A stretch of 64,000 bases of DNA from K189A clade bacterium (GTDB taxonomy: Bacteria; Pseudomonadota; Gammaproteobacteria; Pseudomonadales; Azotimanducaceae). Made by a program: the position numbers and the translations under genes. Of the stretch, positions 43,127 through 53,827 are shown piece by piece. Within the stretch, counting starts at the first letter, position 1. Each line of letters opens with the position of its first letter. The stretch covers positions 1 to 64,000 of the forward strand of contig CACFGV010000008.1 of the NCBI GenBank assembly GCA_902565895.1, read 5' to 3'. The notes beneath the pieces are model-generated. The model was not told the origin of the DNA. It made no database searches and was given only the letters and a program-made list of their open reading frames with translations.

Positions 43127-44371
43127 TTGGAAGATGTAGTTCAGTTAGCGTACTCAGTCGATACGCTGTACTTTTTGGTGATGGGAGCCCTGGTCATGTT
43201 CATGGCGCCTGGCTTTGCCATGCTAGAAGCAGGCATGGTGAGAACGAAAAGTACTTCAGAAATCTTAACAAAAAACATTGCGCTATTTTCTATAGCGTCC
43301 CTTATGTATCTCATCTGTGGATACAGCATTATGTACAGCGATGGGGCCGGATGGATGCCAGGTTTCGGAAGTTACTTGGGTGGAGGCGACAACACTGTTG
43401 AGGAAGTCCTGGCCTCAGGCGGAGACATCTATTACTCAGGAGCGTCTGATTTCTTCTTCCAAGTTGTTTTCGTTGCGACAGCAATGTCTATCATTTCCGG
43501 CGCCGTGGCGGAAAGAATGAAACTCCTTTCCTTCCTCATATTCGCTGTGGTAATGACCGGCTTCATCTACCCCGTTCAAGGATTCTGGAAGTGGGGCGGT
43601 GGTGCTCTAGACGAGGCAGGTTTCTTAGACTTCGCTGGATCTGGAGTAGTTCACATGTGTGGAGCAACAGCGGCACTCGCTGGTGTAATTCTCCTTGGCG
43701 CACGAAAGGGTAAGTACAACGATGATGGATCTGTTAATGCTATCCCCGGAGCAAACATGCCTCTGGCAACATTGGGTACATTCATCCTTTGGTTCGGCTG
43801 GTTTGGATTCAACGGTGGCTCGGAGCTGATTGTTAGCAACGTGGTTGAAGCGAACGCTGTTGCCTTGATCTTTGTGAACACAAACACTGCTGCCGCAGCT
43901 GGAGCGATCGCAGCTCTCCTAGCCTCTTTGATATTCGGCGGAGGAAAGGCTGACCTGACGATGGCGTTAAACGGAGCGCTTGCGGGCTTAGTCTCAATCA
44001 CTGCAGAACCGTTAACCCCAACCCCTCTTGCTGCTTTACTTATAGGTGCTGCAGGCGGAGTGATTGTCTATTTCTCTATCCTCGCCTTCGACAAAGTGCT
44101 AAAGATCGATGACCCAGTTGGAGCGATCTCGGTACATGGCACATGTGGCATCTGGGGATTGATCGCTGTTTGCTTTACAAATGGCGACGCGTCAATTGGC
44201 TCGCAGCTAATGGGCATAGCGGTTATCTTCCTCTGGACATTTGTCACAGCCGGGATAGTTTGGTTTATCCTTAAGGTAACAATAGGCATCCGAATTTCCG
44301 AAGCGGAAGAAGAGGCCGGAGCGGATGCAACTGACATCGGTATCGAGGCTTACCCGGAATTTACGAGGTAA
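43127..44371 (+). CDS. amtB: Ammonium transporter AmtB
   Basis: Trimeric inner-membrane ammonium channel. Eleven or so hydrophobic helices are visible in 414 residues. The twin pore histidines are in VHMCGATAAL and SVHGTCGIWG, and GPTFA-type family segments appear as LWFGWFGFNGGS. It lacks the cleavable signal of the E. coli protein. It starts at a TTG at 43127 after GGAGAAAGAAG. The gene uses GGA for glycine far more than coxA or polA do, suggesting a different origin from the surrounding genes. It is controlled, by inference, by NtrC and sigma-54, and is paired with PII genes as usual. Confidence 0.96.
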   Translation: MEDVVQLAYSVDTLYFLVMGALVMFMAPGFAMLEAGMVRTKSTSEILTKNIALFSIASLMYLICGYSIMYSDGAGWMPGFGSYLGGGDNTVEEVLASGGDIYYSGASDFFFQVVFVATAMSIISGAVAERMKLLSFLIFAVVMTGFIYPVQGFWKWGGGALDEAGFLDFAGSGVVHMCGATAALAGVILLGARKGKYNDDGSVNAIPGANMPLATLGTFILWFGWFGFNGGSELIVSNVVEANAVALIFVNTNTAAAAGAIAALLASLIFGGGKADLTMALNGALAGLVSITAEPLTPTPLAALLIGAAGGVIVYFSILAFDKVLKIDDPVGAISVHGTCGIWGLIAVCFTNGDASIGSQLMGIAVIFLWTFVTAGIVWFILKVTIGIRISEAEEEAGADATDIGIEAYPEFTR

Positions 44372-44384
44372 AGCGAGTCCGTAC

Positions 44385-44405
44385 AGCGGCCCGTTAAGGG
44401 CCGCT
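44385..44405. repeat. Hairpin 1 between amtB and the first PII gene
   Basis: AGCGGCCC at 44385-44392 pairs perfectly with GGGCCGCT at 44398-44405 around GTTAA, 13 bp after the amtB stop. No T-run follows. Confidence 0.7.
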
Positions 44406-44409
44406 CTAG

Positions 44410-44847
<438 letters not shown>

Positions 44848-45097
44848 AAAGCCGACACTGGACTGCTTGGGCCCCGTGTCGAAGACCGAACTGCGTAAAA
44901 GCTGAAAATAAGCGCCGGCAGGCCGTGAAAAGCGGTCACTAAATGTCTTGCATGGGCTTCATCTATTCAATATATTCAAGACTCGTTCACCTCGTTCTGA
45001 GGCGGAAGTAGGTAAATCATTGACCGAAGGAACGCGCTGAGAGTCTCACGTGGCTTTCGCGTGGGCGTTTATAAAACGAAACTTGAGGCATGATGAT

Positions 45098-45256
45098 ATG
45101 ACAAACTACTACAGAGGATCGAAGGCGCCGGTAAAAGCTCAAAAGGCTGACGCCGAAAATAGGTCTGGCACTTATCGTGGAGTAAAACATGATGGCCAGA
45201 GTAACGAACGTCGCAAAATGAACCACGGTCTATATCGTGGTGTTAAGTGGCAGTAA
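45098..45256 (+). CDS. Small YRG-repeat protein (DUF4278-like)
   Basis: A 52-residue, basic, soluble protein with three copies of a Tyr-Arg-Gly motif: YYRGS at residues 4-8, TYRGVK at 25-30 and LYRGVKW at 45-51. This pattern is that of DUF4278, a family I know mainly from marine cyanobacteria. The start is the ATG at 45098 with GAGG upstream. The frame stays open to 45050, but homology starts here. A strong terminator follows 6 bp after the stop. It lies between two PII genes, so a role in nitrogen response is suggested by position only. No function is established. Confidence 0.72.
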   Translation: MTNYYRGSKAPVKAQKADAENRSGTYRGVKHDGQSNERRKMNHGLYRGVKWQ

Positions 45257-45262
45257 AGCGAC

Positions 45263-45288
45263 AAAGGGCCCTCGGGCCCTTTTCTTTT
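45263..45288 (+). terminator. Rho-independent terminator after the YRG-repeat gene
   Basis: AAAGGGCC at 45263-45270 pairs with GGCCCTTT at 45275-45282 around CTCG, followed by a T-rich tail to 45288. It supports the small gene being a real transcribed unit. Confidence 0.9.
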
Positions 45289-45960
<672 letters not shown>

Positions 45961-45997
45961 CCACCGTGCTACGATTAAGACCTTCGGGTGCTACAAG

Positions 45998-46024
45998 AAG
46001 GCTGCCAATTGGCGGCCTTTTTTG
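45998..46024 (+). terminator. Rho-independent terminator after the second PII gene
   Basis: AAGGCTGCC at 45998-46006 pairs with GGCGGCCTT at 46011-46019 around AATT (one G-T pair), followed by six T residues. Confidence 0.9.
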
Positions 46025-46110
46025 TATTTTACCGAGCATTCGACTGCAAAATTGTGCGGCTCTCCCTTACACTGGCGATTGTTGTAAGTCCAAACTCCAA
46101 TAGAATCACC

Positions 46111-47472
46111 ATGAAATATAAAAGCACCCGCGGTGGCGTTTCGGACCTCAGTTTTACCGACGCGTTACTTATGGGGTTAGCGTCAGACGGCGGACTGTTG
46201 GTGCCCCAACAGATACCTGATGTTTCAGATCAGCTAGATGAGTGGCGCGACTTTACGTTCGTCGAGCTTGCACAGCACATCATTGGCTTATTTGTTGACG
46301 ACATCGAAACCGACACATTAAACCTACTCGTTGCCGCAGCGTACGCGACATTTGACCATCCAGACGTGGTGGGCTGGAAAGAGCTCGATAATCTCACTGT
46401 GGTGGAACTGTTCCACGGTCCTACGTTGGCATTTAAAGATGTTGCACTGCAGTTGCTGGGGCGGTTGTTTCAGCATGTGCTGGCATTGCGCAATCAGCGC
46501 CTCAACATCCTCGGGGCAACCAGCGGTGACACCGGTGGCGCGGCTATCGCGGGCGTGCGCGGACAGGAGAATGTCGACATCTTTATTCTCTATCCAAAAG
46601 GCCGAGTGAGCCCGCTACAAGAACTGCAGATGACAACTGTGCTGGACCGCAATGTGCATTGCATAGCGGTAGATGGCACCTTCGATGACTGTCAGCGATT
46701 AATGAAAGAGACTTTTGCTGACCTAGCTTACAAGGAGAAGTATCAGCTTGGAGCCGTAAACTCCGTGAACTGGGCGCGCGTGCTGGCGCAGATCGTCTAT
46801 TACGGTTATGCCAGTTTAAAAGCGCCGAGTGCAGCAGAATTCTCTGTCCCAACGGGCAACTTCGGTAATGTATTTGCGGCCTATCTGGCTCACAGAATGG
46901 GTTTCCCCATTGCTAAGCTGATTGTTGCTACTAACGACAACGATATCCTTGCTCGGTTTTTTGCAACAGGCGAGTACGCAGTTGGTGACGTCCATCAAAC
47001 CCTTTCACCGGCAATGGATATCCAGGTTGCGAGCAATTTTGAGCGTTTTCTCTATTACTATTTCGACGAAGACAGCGAGCGCTTAAAAGCCTTCATGGCG
47101 GATTTTGCAAAACACGGTGAAGCGCGTTTAGGATCCGCGCCAAATACGGGTCTTTTTCAATCTATAGCGATCAACCGCCAGCAAACAGTTGCTGCCATGA
47201 GGGAAGCCAAAGATCGCCATAACTACGTGCTCGACCCGCACACAGCGGTTGGCTACGTGGCTGCGCAGCAACTCAGCAACTCAAGTACACCTGTTATGTG
47301 TATTGCAACCGCTCATCCAGCCAAGTTTCCAGACGCGGTGGTCGAGGCCACGGGGACGGTACCTACCCACCCGAGCCTCGATGCCTTGGTTGGCCTCGAG
47401 CAGAGAAAAAGCGCATTAACTGCAGACCTTCAGGCGGTTAAGACTTTTCTTGCCAAAGCTATTTCGGCTTAG
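46111..47472 (+). CDS. thrC: Threonine synthase
   Basis: PLP enzyme converting O-phosphohomoserine to threonine. The PLP lysine is in HGPTLAFKDVALQ, the phosphate loop region includes GATSGDTGGAA, and PTGNFGNVFAAY and ATNDNDIL are family signatures. The open frame begins at 45988, inside the terminator of the previous gene. The ATG at 46111 (MKYKSTRGG) is the homologous start and gives 453 residues. hom is not adjacent, unlike in many bacteria. Confidence 0.96.
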   Translation: MKYKSTRGGVSDLSFTDALLMGLASDGGLLVPQQIPDVSDQLDEWRDFTFVELAQHIIGLFVDDIETDTLNLLVAAAYATFDHPDVVGWKELDNLTVVELFHGPTLAFKDVALQLLGRLFQHVLALRNQRLNILGATSGDTGGAAIAGVRGQENVDIFILYPKGRVSPLQELQMTTVLDRNVHCIAVDGTFDDCQRLMKETFADLAYKEKYQLGAVNSVNWARVLAQIVYYGYASLKAPSAAEFSVPTGNFGNVFAAYLAHRMGFPIAKLIVATNDNDILARFFATGEYAVGDVHQTLSPAMDIQVASNFERFLYYYFDEDSERLKAFMADFAKHGEARLGSAPNTGLFQSIAINRQQTVAAMREAKDRHNYVLDPHTAVGYVAAQQLSNSSTPVMCIATAHPAKFPDAVVEATGTVPTHPSLDALVGLEQRKSALTADLQAVKTFLAKAISA

Positions 47473-48188
47473 GCGCTCAAGCTGGCTTCAATCGCGGTGA
47501 CAGCGGCGACGATATCGCTGAGTTGATTTACCTCCCGGGTCGGGCTCGGATCGCTGTCGGCCCGCTCGGATTGTTGCAAATTGACCCAAACGCTGTGCAT
47601 GCCAACAGCATCAGCGCCACGGATGTCATCGTGCAGGTGATCACCAATGTGCACGCAGTACTGAGCGGACGTCCCTGCTTGATTCAGCGCCGCATGGAAC
47701 ATGCTTGGGTCTGGTTTGCTGGCTCCCACCAAGGCGCTTGAAATGGCCCCTTTCAAGAAGGGACTGATGCCTGTTCTGGATGCATCGGCGTTACCGTTGG
47801 TCAACGCATAAACAGGGTAGCGCTCGCTTAGTGTCTTAAGCATTTCCAACGCGCCAGGAAAAAATGCCACTCGGTTGCGTCCAGCAAAAAACACTTCGAA
47901 CGCCGCCTTGGCTAAATTCCGGGCTTCTTGCTCTTTATACTGTGCTTTGCGCATAACATTAGACAGAATTTCGATGCGCAATCGGCTCAGATCATGGCGC
48001 AGATTTGGATGCTGTCGCAGAGTTTGCTCTCGCAGTTCCAAAAGATCATTGGATACGTAGATTTGATGAGCGGGTTCTGCATTAGTTTGCAGCCAAAAAA
48101 TAAGGTCTTGCTCAGCCGCCCGAATAGTTTTCTCTACATCCCAAAGGGTATTGTCTAGGTCTAAAGTAATCAGTTGTAAGCGGCTCAA
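47469..48188 (-). CDS. yigB: HAD-superfamily phosphatase YigB
   Basis: Haloacid dehalogenase-like phosphatase; E. coli YigB acts on FMN and other small phosphates. HAD motifs are DLDNTLWD (nucleophile Asp), LTNGN, the Lys in VGASKPD and GDHLHDDIRGA. Position directly after xerC is the conserved dapF-DUF484-xerC-yigB order. The start overlaps the xerC stop by 4 bp. The end overlaps the convergent thrC by 4 bp. Confidence 0.93.
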   Translation of the reverse strand: MSRLQLITLDLDNTLWDVEKTIRAAEQDLIFWLQTNAEPAHQIYVSNDLLELREQTLRQHPNLRHDLSRLRIEILSNVMRKAQYKEQEARNLAKAAFEVFFAGRNRVAFFPGALEMLKTLSERYPVYALTNGNADASRTGISPFLKGAISSALVGASKPDPSMFHAALNQAGTSAQYCVHIGDHLHDDIRGADAVGMHSVWVNLQQSERADSDPSPTREVNQLSDIVAAVTAIEASLSA

Positions 48189-49078
48189 TCTTGTTCTCCG
48201 GAGTTATGCGCGCGCGGGTGAGCGTTGTCATAAACCTTGGCCAGGTGTTGGAAGTCGAGGTGGGTATAGATTTGTGTGGTGGCAATGTCGGCATGCCCCA
48301 GTAGTTCTTGGATGGCGCGTAAGTCGCCGGATGATTCCAGCATATGCGTAGCAAAGCTGTGGCGCAGCATGTGGGGATGCAAAGAGTTGTCGCCTAGCTG
48401 CCTTTGCGCCACGCGCTTTATTCTATTTTGTATGGTGCGAGGGCTGAGTGGTTTGCTGCCGCGACCGGGCAACAACCAGTATTTTGGCATTGGGTTTGGG
48501 TGGACACTTAGCCAATCTTGCAGTGCCCTGACGCAATGCCTGCCCAGGGGCACTAATCGGCGTTTGTTGCCTTTGCCGAATACGTTGACAAAACCTTGGG
48601 CTAAATCCACATCATTTATGCGCAACCCCACGACTTCGCTGAGCCTTAAGCCGCTGCCATAAAAAAGCTCCAGAATAGCCCGATCACAAATCGTGTCAGC
48701 GTCTTTAACGTCGGCGAAATCTAAAAGCTGTGAGGTTTGGTCAGGATCTAGCACCTGGGGTAATTTGCGCGCTGCCTTAGGTGCTGAAACTAGTCTAGCC
48801 GGATTTACCGAGATTAACTGGCGCTTAAGCAAATGGTCGTAAAAACTGCGAATTGCGGAGAGGTTACGCTGAATGGATTTAGCTGTGAGCTGTTTGCGAT
48901 GCAAAAAGCTGACGAAGTTCTGCACTTCTTTTACCGATACGTGAGTGCACGGGATTGTGAGATGAGCCAAGAAGCGCGCTAAATCTCTTTGATAGGCTTT
49001 TAAGGTGTGCGTGGAATACCGTTTACTGTGTTGCAGGTGATTTAGAAACTCATCCAAGAGCGGCTTATAAGTGTCCAT
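48185..49078 (-). CDS. xerC: Tyrosine recombinase XerC
   Basis: Works with XerD at dif to resolve chromosome dimers. The N-terminal SAM-like DNA-binding domain (about residues 1-90) is followed by the catalytic domain with Arg in GSGLRLSEV, HxxR in HMLRHSFATHML, the second His in LLGHADIATTQ and the nucleophile Tyr in IYTHLDF. It starts at the ATG at 49078, overlapping the DUF484 stop (TGATG); a TTG one codon earlier is also in frame. Chromosomal housekeeping context argues against an integrase of a mobile element. Confidence 0.95.
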   Translation of the reverse strand: MDTYKPLLDEFLNHLQHSKRYSTHTLKAYQRDLARFLAHLTIPCTHVSVKEVQNFVSFLHRKQLTAKSIQRNLSAIRSFYDHLLKRQLISVNPARLVSAPKAARKLPQVLDPDQTSQLLDFADVKDADTICDRAILELFYGSGLRLSEVVGLRINDVDLAQGFVNVFGKGNKRRLVPLGRHCVRALQDWLSVHPNPMPKYWLLPGRGSKPLSPRTIQNRIKRVAQRQLGDNSLHPHMLRHSFATHMLESSGDLRAIQELLGHADIATTQIYTHLDFQHLAKVYDNAHPRAHNSGEQD

Positions 49079-49791
49079 CAAGTGCTCAACCGGTTCATTA
49101 CCTTAGCCAAGATGTCAGCAATGTATTGAACGAACAATGTATCCATGTTTTTAGCAAAACGCGTTGGGCTGCGACTACCAATACACAGCACTCCACTGCC
49201 CTCTTGTACCTTTAATCTCAAGATTACCGCGCTGCCCGTCTTGTCGTGCTCTGACATTGGAAACAGCTCGTGCAGTTCGTCTTCACGCAAAACGCTGCAC
49301 GCAGATTCATTGCCATTTTGCAGATGTTGGCATGGCAGCTCCGCCGTATGGTGTTGGATATGGTCCAGTGCCAGCACCAGATTTGCCGCTGCTAAATGAG
49401 CGCAGACAAAGTCGGCTTCAAAATCCACAAGCACATGGGTCGCCAACACTTCGTTTAGCTCATGCCAAGAGTTCACTTCTAAAAGTGCAAGGTTCAACGA
49501 GCGGGTTTTGGCAAAAATTTCGTCGTTAATGCGCGCAGCTTGCAGCAGCTCATTCATGCGTCGACGCATGGTCATGTTGCGGTCGCGTAGTATGGCTACC
49601 TGGTGTTCGATCAGCGAAACCGCGTTACCTGATTCGTGAGACAGACTGAGTTCGGCGATTGCAGAGGCGTGTTTTCGAAAAAAATCTGGATGGGCTCGCA
49701 GATAATCAAGCACTTGTTGATCGTTAAGGCCGTCAGTGGCCACAGAAATTTTTTCATCGGCAGTTTTAGAATCGCGTGGTCGAAACGGCAT
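49078..49791 (-). CDS. DUF484 family protein (GAF-like)
   Basis: Protein of the DUF484 family, found between dapF and xerC in gammaproteobacteria. The opening LRAHPDFFRKHASAIAEL is characteristic, followed by a coiled-coil-like stretch (RDRNMTMRRRMNELLQAARIN) and a GAF-like C-terminal domain ending in GSRSPTRFAKNMDTLF. No function has been fixed. The gene is coupled to xerC by an overlapping stop/start and follows dapF by 4 bp. Confidence 0.92.
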   Translation of the reverse strand: MPFRPRDSKTADEKISVATDGLNDQQVLDYLRAHPDFFRKHASAIAELSLSHESGNAVSLIEHQVAILRDRNMTMRRRMNELLQAARINDEIFAKTRSLNLALLEVNSWHELNEVLATHVLVDFEADFVCAHLAAANLVLALDHIQHHTAELPCQHLQNGNESACSVLREDELHELFPMSEHDKTGSAVILRLKVQEGSGVLCIGSRSPTRFAKNMDTLFVQYIADILAKVMNRLST

Positions 49792-49795
49792 TGGC

Positions 49796-50638
49796 TCACT
49801 CCTTCAGATCGACTTCGCCGGTGTACACCAGGGTGGCGCCGCCTGCCATGGTAATCGGTTGGCCAGGGCCAGACCAATGAATTCGGAGTTTGCCTCCGGG
49901 TAATGAAATTTTGACTTTTTCGTTAACCAAACCGCGACTGTGGGCTGCAACCACGGCGGCCGAAGCGCCAGTACCACAAGCGCGAGTCTCGCCCACCCCT
50001 CGCTCGTATACTCGTAAACGAATAAAGCCACGATCTACAACTTGGCAAAACCCAATATTTGCTTGATTCGGGAACGCTGAGTGGGTACTGAGCTGACGGC
50101 CCAACGTTGCCACATCCAGGTTGCTAACATTGTTAACTAAGACAACGCCATGTGGATTGCCGGTCGATACCGCAGTCACTTCTACTTCGATGCCGTCGAC
50201 CGTTAGGCGGTCTGTATTGGTAGCGGCGGCGGACACGAAGGGAACGTCGTCTGGATCGAGTGAAGGCGCTGGCAGCATGGTTTCGACCACAATCGGATTG
50301 CGGTCAGCCATCAGTCGCGTGTGAATTCGACCACCCTTACTGTTCCAAATTAGCTGCTTTTTGGCACTCAAATTCAACTGTCGCGCCAACAGCGCAACAC
50401 AACGTGTGCCGTTGCCGCATTGCTCCGATTCACTGCCGTCGGCATTGAAAATTTGATAGTGGAAGTCTGCGTCAGGTTGTTGTGGTGGCGCGATTATCAG
50501 CAGTTGATCGAAGCCGATACCCTCATTTCGATCTGCCCATTGCGGAATCTGATCCTCGGTCAAAGAGCAGGCTTCAGTGACGGCATCGAGCACCATGAAG
50601 TCGTTACCCAGGCTGTGCATTTTGTAGAACTTAACCAT
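49796..50638 (-). CDS. dapF: Diaminopimelate epimerase
   Basis: Interconverts LL- and meso-diaminopimelate for lysine and peptidoglycan. The two active-site cysteines are in ESEQCGNGTRC and TRACGTGASA. The start MVKFYKMHSLGNDF is typical, and 280 residues is full length. It lies 8 bp after lysA in the same operon. Confidence 0.97.
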   Translation of the reverse strand: MVKFYKMHSLGNDFMVLDAVTEACSLTEDQIPQWADRNEGIGFDQLLIIAPPQQPDADFHYQIFNADGSESEQCGNGTRCVALLARQLNLSAKKQLIWNSKGGRIHTRLMADRNPIVVETMLPAPSLDPDDVPFVSAAATNTDRLTVDGIEVEVTAVSTGNPHGVVLVNNVSNLDVATLGRQLSTHSAFPNQANIGFCQVVDRGFIRLRVYERGVGETRACGTGASAAVVAAHSRGLVNEKVKISLPGGKLRIHWSGPGQPITMAGGATLVYTGEVDLKE

Positions 50639-50646
50639 GGAAACTG

Positions 50647-51915
50647 TTAGAGCGGAAGCTCAAACCGAAGTTGATCTTGTATGGTCTCACGACGACGAAT
50701 GCATTTTACCTCCGTCCCGTCCACTAATACCTCTGCTGCGCGACCTCTGGTGTTGTAATTTGACGCCAAAGACATGCCGTAAGCGCCTGAAGAAAGAATC
50801 GCAATCAGCGATTCCTCGTCCAAGCTCAATTGCCGATCCTTGGCCAAGAAATCGCTGGACTCACAGATTGGCCCAACTATATCCCAGGTTTGTGCCAATG
50901 TTGTTTTGTCAGGCGGGTTGACGACTACCACGTCATGCCAGGCTTGATAAAGAGATGGCCGCAGCAGATCGTTCATCGCGGCGTCGACCACAGCGAAACC
51001 CTTGGAGCCGTCTTGAGCAGTTTTTAAGTACTCAACTTGGGTGAGCAACAAACCAGCGTTAGCGGTTAGGGACCGACCGGGTTCTACACATAACAAATTT
51101 GATCTAGATCCTAGGCGTTGCTGCAAGCGAGCACCATAGGCATCGAGATCCATAGCGACTTCGTCTTGATACCGCACCCCAAAGCCGCCCCCGAGATTAA
51201 TGTGCTCAAGGCTTATGCCGCGTTCCTCCAAGCTGTCCACCAGCTCTAAAATGCTGTCCAAGGCCTCCAAAAGTGGCCCGTCGTCGGCAATTTGTGAACC
51301 AATGTGGCAATCAACGCCGGTTATATAGAGTGTGCGGCTACTTGCCGCGTGGCCGTAAAGTGTCAGGGCGCTGGCTGCATCCACACCAAATTTATTGCTC
51401 TTAAGACCAGTAGAGATATATGGGTGGGTTTTAGCGTCGACATTAGGATTGACTCGGATCGAAACAGGGGCGCGAACCTGAGCCAATTGAGCCCGCGCTT
51501 CGATGCGCGACAACTCACCGTGGCTTTCAACGTTAAAGCAGCCAATACCAACCTTGAGCGCCAGGTCGATCTCTTCAACGGATTTGCCAACGCCGGAAAA
51601 AATAACGTCCGCTGGATCACCACCCACGGTTAGCACCCGGCTCAGTTCCCCGCCAGACACAATGTCAAAACCGGCACCTAAATCTTTAAACAGGGCGAGA
51701 ATGCTTAGATTTGAATTGGCTTTTACCGAGTAATGAATGCGCGCATTCATCGGTGACAGTGCTTGAGCGAGCTGTTGATACTGAGTGCGCAGTGTCGCCG
51801 CAGAGTAGACGTAACAGGGCGTGCCAAATTGACTGGCAATTTGGTTCAGTGGTACTTGTTCTATGCACAATGCACCGTCTTTTTCGCTTAACGCATGTCG
51901 TGGATCACAGGTCAT
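50647..51915 (-). CDS. lysA: Diaminopimelate decarboxylase
   Basis: PLP enzyme making L-lysine from meso-diaminopimelate. The PLP lysine is in YSVKANSNL, the glycine-rich phosphate site in NLGGGFGVRY, the substrate-binding CESSDFL supplies the second-subunit Cys, and GAYGMSLASNYN is at the C-terminal signature. At 422 residues it is complete. Its ATG lies inside the lptM coding region, overlapping it by 11 bp. Confidence 0.97.
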   Translation of the reverse strand: MTCDPRHALSEKDGALCIEQVPLNQIASQFGTPCYVYSAATLRTQYQQLAQALSPMNARIHYSVKANSNLSILALFKDLGAGFDIVSGGELSRVLTVGGDPADVIFSGVGKSVEEIDLALKVGIGCFNVESHGELSRIEARAQLAQVRAPVSIRVNPNVDAKTHPYISTGLKSNKFGVDAASALTLYGHAASSRTLYITGVDCHIGSQIADDGPLLEALDSILELVDSLEERGISLEHINLGGGFGVRYQDEVAMDLDAYGARLQQRLGSRSNLLCVEPGRSLTANAGLLLTQVEYLKTAQDGSKGFAVVDAAMNDLLRPSLYQAWHDVVVVNPPDKTTLAQTWDIVGPICESSDFLAKDRQLSLDEESLIAILSSGAYGMSLASNYNTRGRAAEVLVDGTEVKCIRRRETIQDQLRFELPL

Positions 51916-52060
51916 CAGCGGCGTCCAATTGTAGCAAGGAAGAACGTGCTGAATCCTGTCCCTGCTGAATCTGATCTTCGGGCAAGTACAGCGGTCCTTT
52001 ATGGCCGCAAGTCGCGGCTAGAAGACAAACAATAGAGACTAGCGACCAGTTAAATATCAT
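51905..52060 (-). CDS. lptM: LptM (YifL) lipoprotein
   Basis: A 51-residue lipoprotein read from the ATG at 52060. The signal ends in LAATC, with the Cys followed at once by GHKGPLYLPED, the hallmark of YifL/LptM, which stabilises oxidative maturation of the LPS translocon protein LptD in E. coli. It stands directly upstream of lysA, its usual place, overlapping it by 11 bp. The short length makes it easy to miss. Confidence 0.93.
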   Translation of the reverse strand: MIFNWSLVSIVCLLAATCGHKGPLYLPEDQIQQGQDSARSSLLQLDAADDL

Positions 52061-52108
52061 GGCAATAGACTTAATAGACGTGGGCGCTTATTGAAGACCA
52101 GCGGCTGC

Positions 52109-53539
52109 TCACAACGACCGCTGTAAACGTTCGAGCGCTGCTGAAGCCTGCAACTTGACTTGACTGGGTGCTGTTCCACCCAGATGGTCTCTTGCGCTAA
52201 CCGAGCCCTCAAGTGTCAGAATGGCATAAACATCCTCGGTGATCGGCCCACTGTCGGCACCGTTGAGTTGTTGCAAAGACAACGCCTCCAACGGCGACCC
52301 CAATTCAACTGCACGCTGGACCGCTGCGCCTACTAATTCATGAGCATCGCGAAACGGAATGTTTTTACGCACCAGATAATCTGCTAGATCCGTCGCGGTG
52401 GTAAAGCCCGCTAACGCCGACTGCCGCATTTGCTCCTCATCAGCCACGATATTCGGGATCAGGCCGTTCAGCGCAGTCAAACAGTCCTGTAGGGTATCGA
52501 CACTATCAAATAGCGGCTCTTTGTCCTCTTGATTGTCTTTGTTGTAGGCCAGGGGCTGGCTCTTCATCAGTGTTAACAACGCAAACAGATTGCCATTGGT
52601 GCGTCCTGATTTGCCACGGATCAGCTCTGGCACATCCGGATTTTTCTTCTGCGGCATGATGCTGGAGCCGGTACAAAAACGATCTGGCATAGAGATAAAG
52701 GAAAACTGCTGGCTTGACCAAAGCACAAGTTCCTCGCACCAGCGTGACAGGTGCGTAAGGGTTAGAGCGGCGACTGCACAAAACTCAATGGCAAAGTCCC
52801 GATCGCTTACGGCATCCAGTGAATTGCTGCACACATCGTCGAAACCCAATATCTCCGCAAGGTACTGTCGATCAGGTTGGTACGGCGTTCCAGCTAGGGC
52901 CGCAGCACCCAGCGGCAGTCTATTGGTTCGTTTGCGACAATCCGCCAAACGTTCAAGATCGCGTTCGAGCATAGCGTGCCATGCCATAAGGTGATGGCCA
53001 AAAGTGATCGGCTGGGCTGTTTGCAGATGAGTAAATCCCGGCATAAGAGTCGCACTGTGCTCCAACGCCAGAGTCGCGAGGCTGCCCAAGAGCTTCTCGC
53101 CCTCTGTAGTTAATTGGTCGATGGCTTTGCGCAAATACAAGCGAATATCGGTAGCAATTTGATCATTCCTAGAACGGCCGGTATGCAGTTTTTTGCCGGT
53201 ATCACCAATGCGCTCGATCAACTGGTGCTCGATGTTCATGTGCACATCTTCGAGTTCGACCCGCCAATCGAATTTGCCAGATGTTATCTCCGCTAAAATA
53301 TCGTTCAGGCCATTGACGATGCTGCTGCATTCTTCCTTGCTCAATACTGAGATCTTCTCCAGCATCCGTGCGTGAGCGATGGAGCCTGCTATGTCCTCTT
53401 GATATAGGCGGCGATCAAAACCTACCGAGGCGGTAAACTGCTCCACGAATTGGTCGGTTGCTTCGGCAAAGCGGCCGCGCAGCAGTCCGTCGGTTGTTGT
53501 AGGCGTAGTTGTATCGGCAGGTGTAATATTCTCGGTCAT
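52109..53539 (-). CDS. argH: Argininosuccinate lyase
   Basis: Splits argininosuccinate into arginine and fumarate. The fumarase/aspartase signature [12 protein letters not shown] is intact, with [12 protein letters not shown] and [10 protein letters not shown] also matching. The N-terminus carries a Thr-rich [13 protein letters not shown] extension. At 476 residues it is complete. Divergent from hemC, a conserved arrangement in gammaproteobacteria. Confidence 0.96.
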   Translation of the reverse strand: MTENITPADTTTPTTTDGLLRGRFAEATDQFVEQFTASVGFDRRLYQEDIAGSIAHARMLEKISVLSKEECSSIVNGLNDILAEITSGKFDWRVELEDVHMNIEHQLIERIGDTGKKLHTGRSRNDQIATDIRLYLRKAIDQLTTEGEKLLGSLATLALEHSATLMPGFTHLQTAQPITFGHHLMAWHAMLERDLERLADCRKRTNRLPLGAAALAGTPYQPDRQYLAEILGFDDVCSNSLDAVSDRDFAIEFCAVAALTLTHLSRWCEELVLWSSQQFSFISMPDRFCTGSSIMPQKKNPDVPELIRGKSGRTNGNLFALLTLMKSQPLAYNKDNQEDKEPLFDSVDTLQDCLTALNGLIPNIVADEEQMRQSALAGFTTATDLADYLVRKNIPFRDAHELVGAAVQRAVELGSPLEALSLQQLNGADSGPITEDVYAILTLEGSVSARDHLGGTAPSQVKLQASAALERLQRSL

Positions 53540-53827
53540 ATCGGGGCCAACTTAAGCAAGCAAAAAGATCAGCTACGGTTTCGTCGGGTTGCACCCTGGC
53601 TGACCCATGGAGGTAGCAAGCGACGGAGTATAGCAATCTTGGCAATCTGTCGGCCCATTTTGTTAGTCGGCAATTTCTACTTGAATACGGAGGGACGCTT
53701 CAGTGTCAATCGAGCCAAACCGCCATCTCCTAGACAAAGCGGAAAGTCGGCGCTATCACCTGTCCACAATCCTTGCGCCAGAAAAGATCGGCTTGATAAT
53801 ACAAATCAAAATATTGATGGCCAACAA

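Noticed and set aside
48185-49078. Possible integrase of a mobile element
   Set aside because: The tyrosine recombinase is XerC: it lies in the conserved dapF-DUF484-xerC-yigB order, has the housekeeping length, and no attachment sites or phage genes are near.
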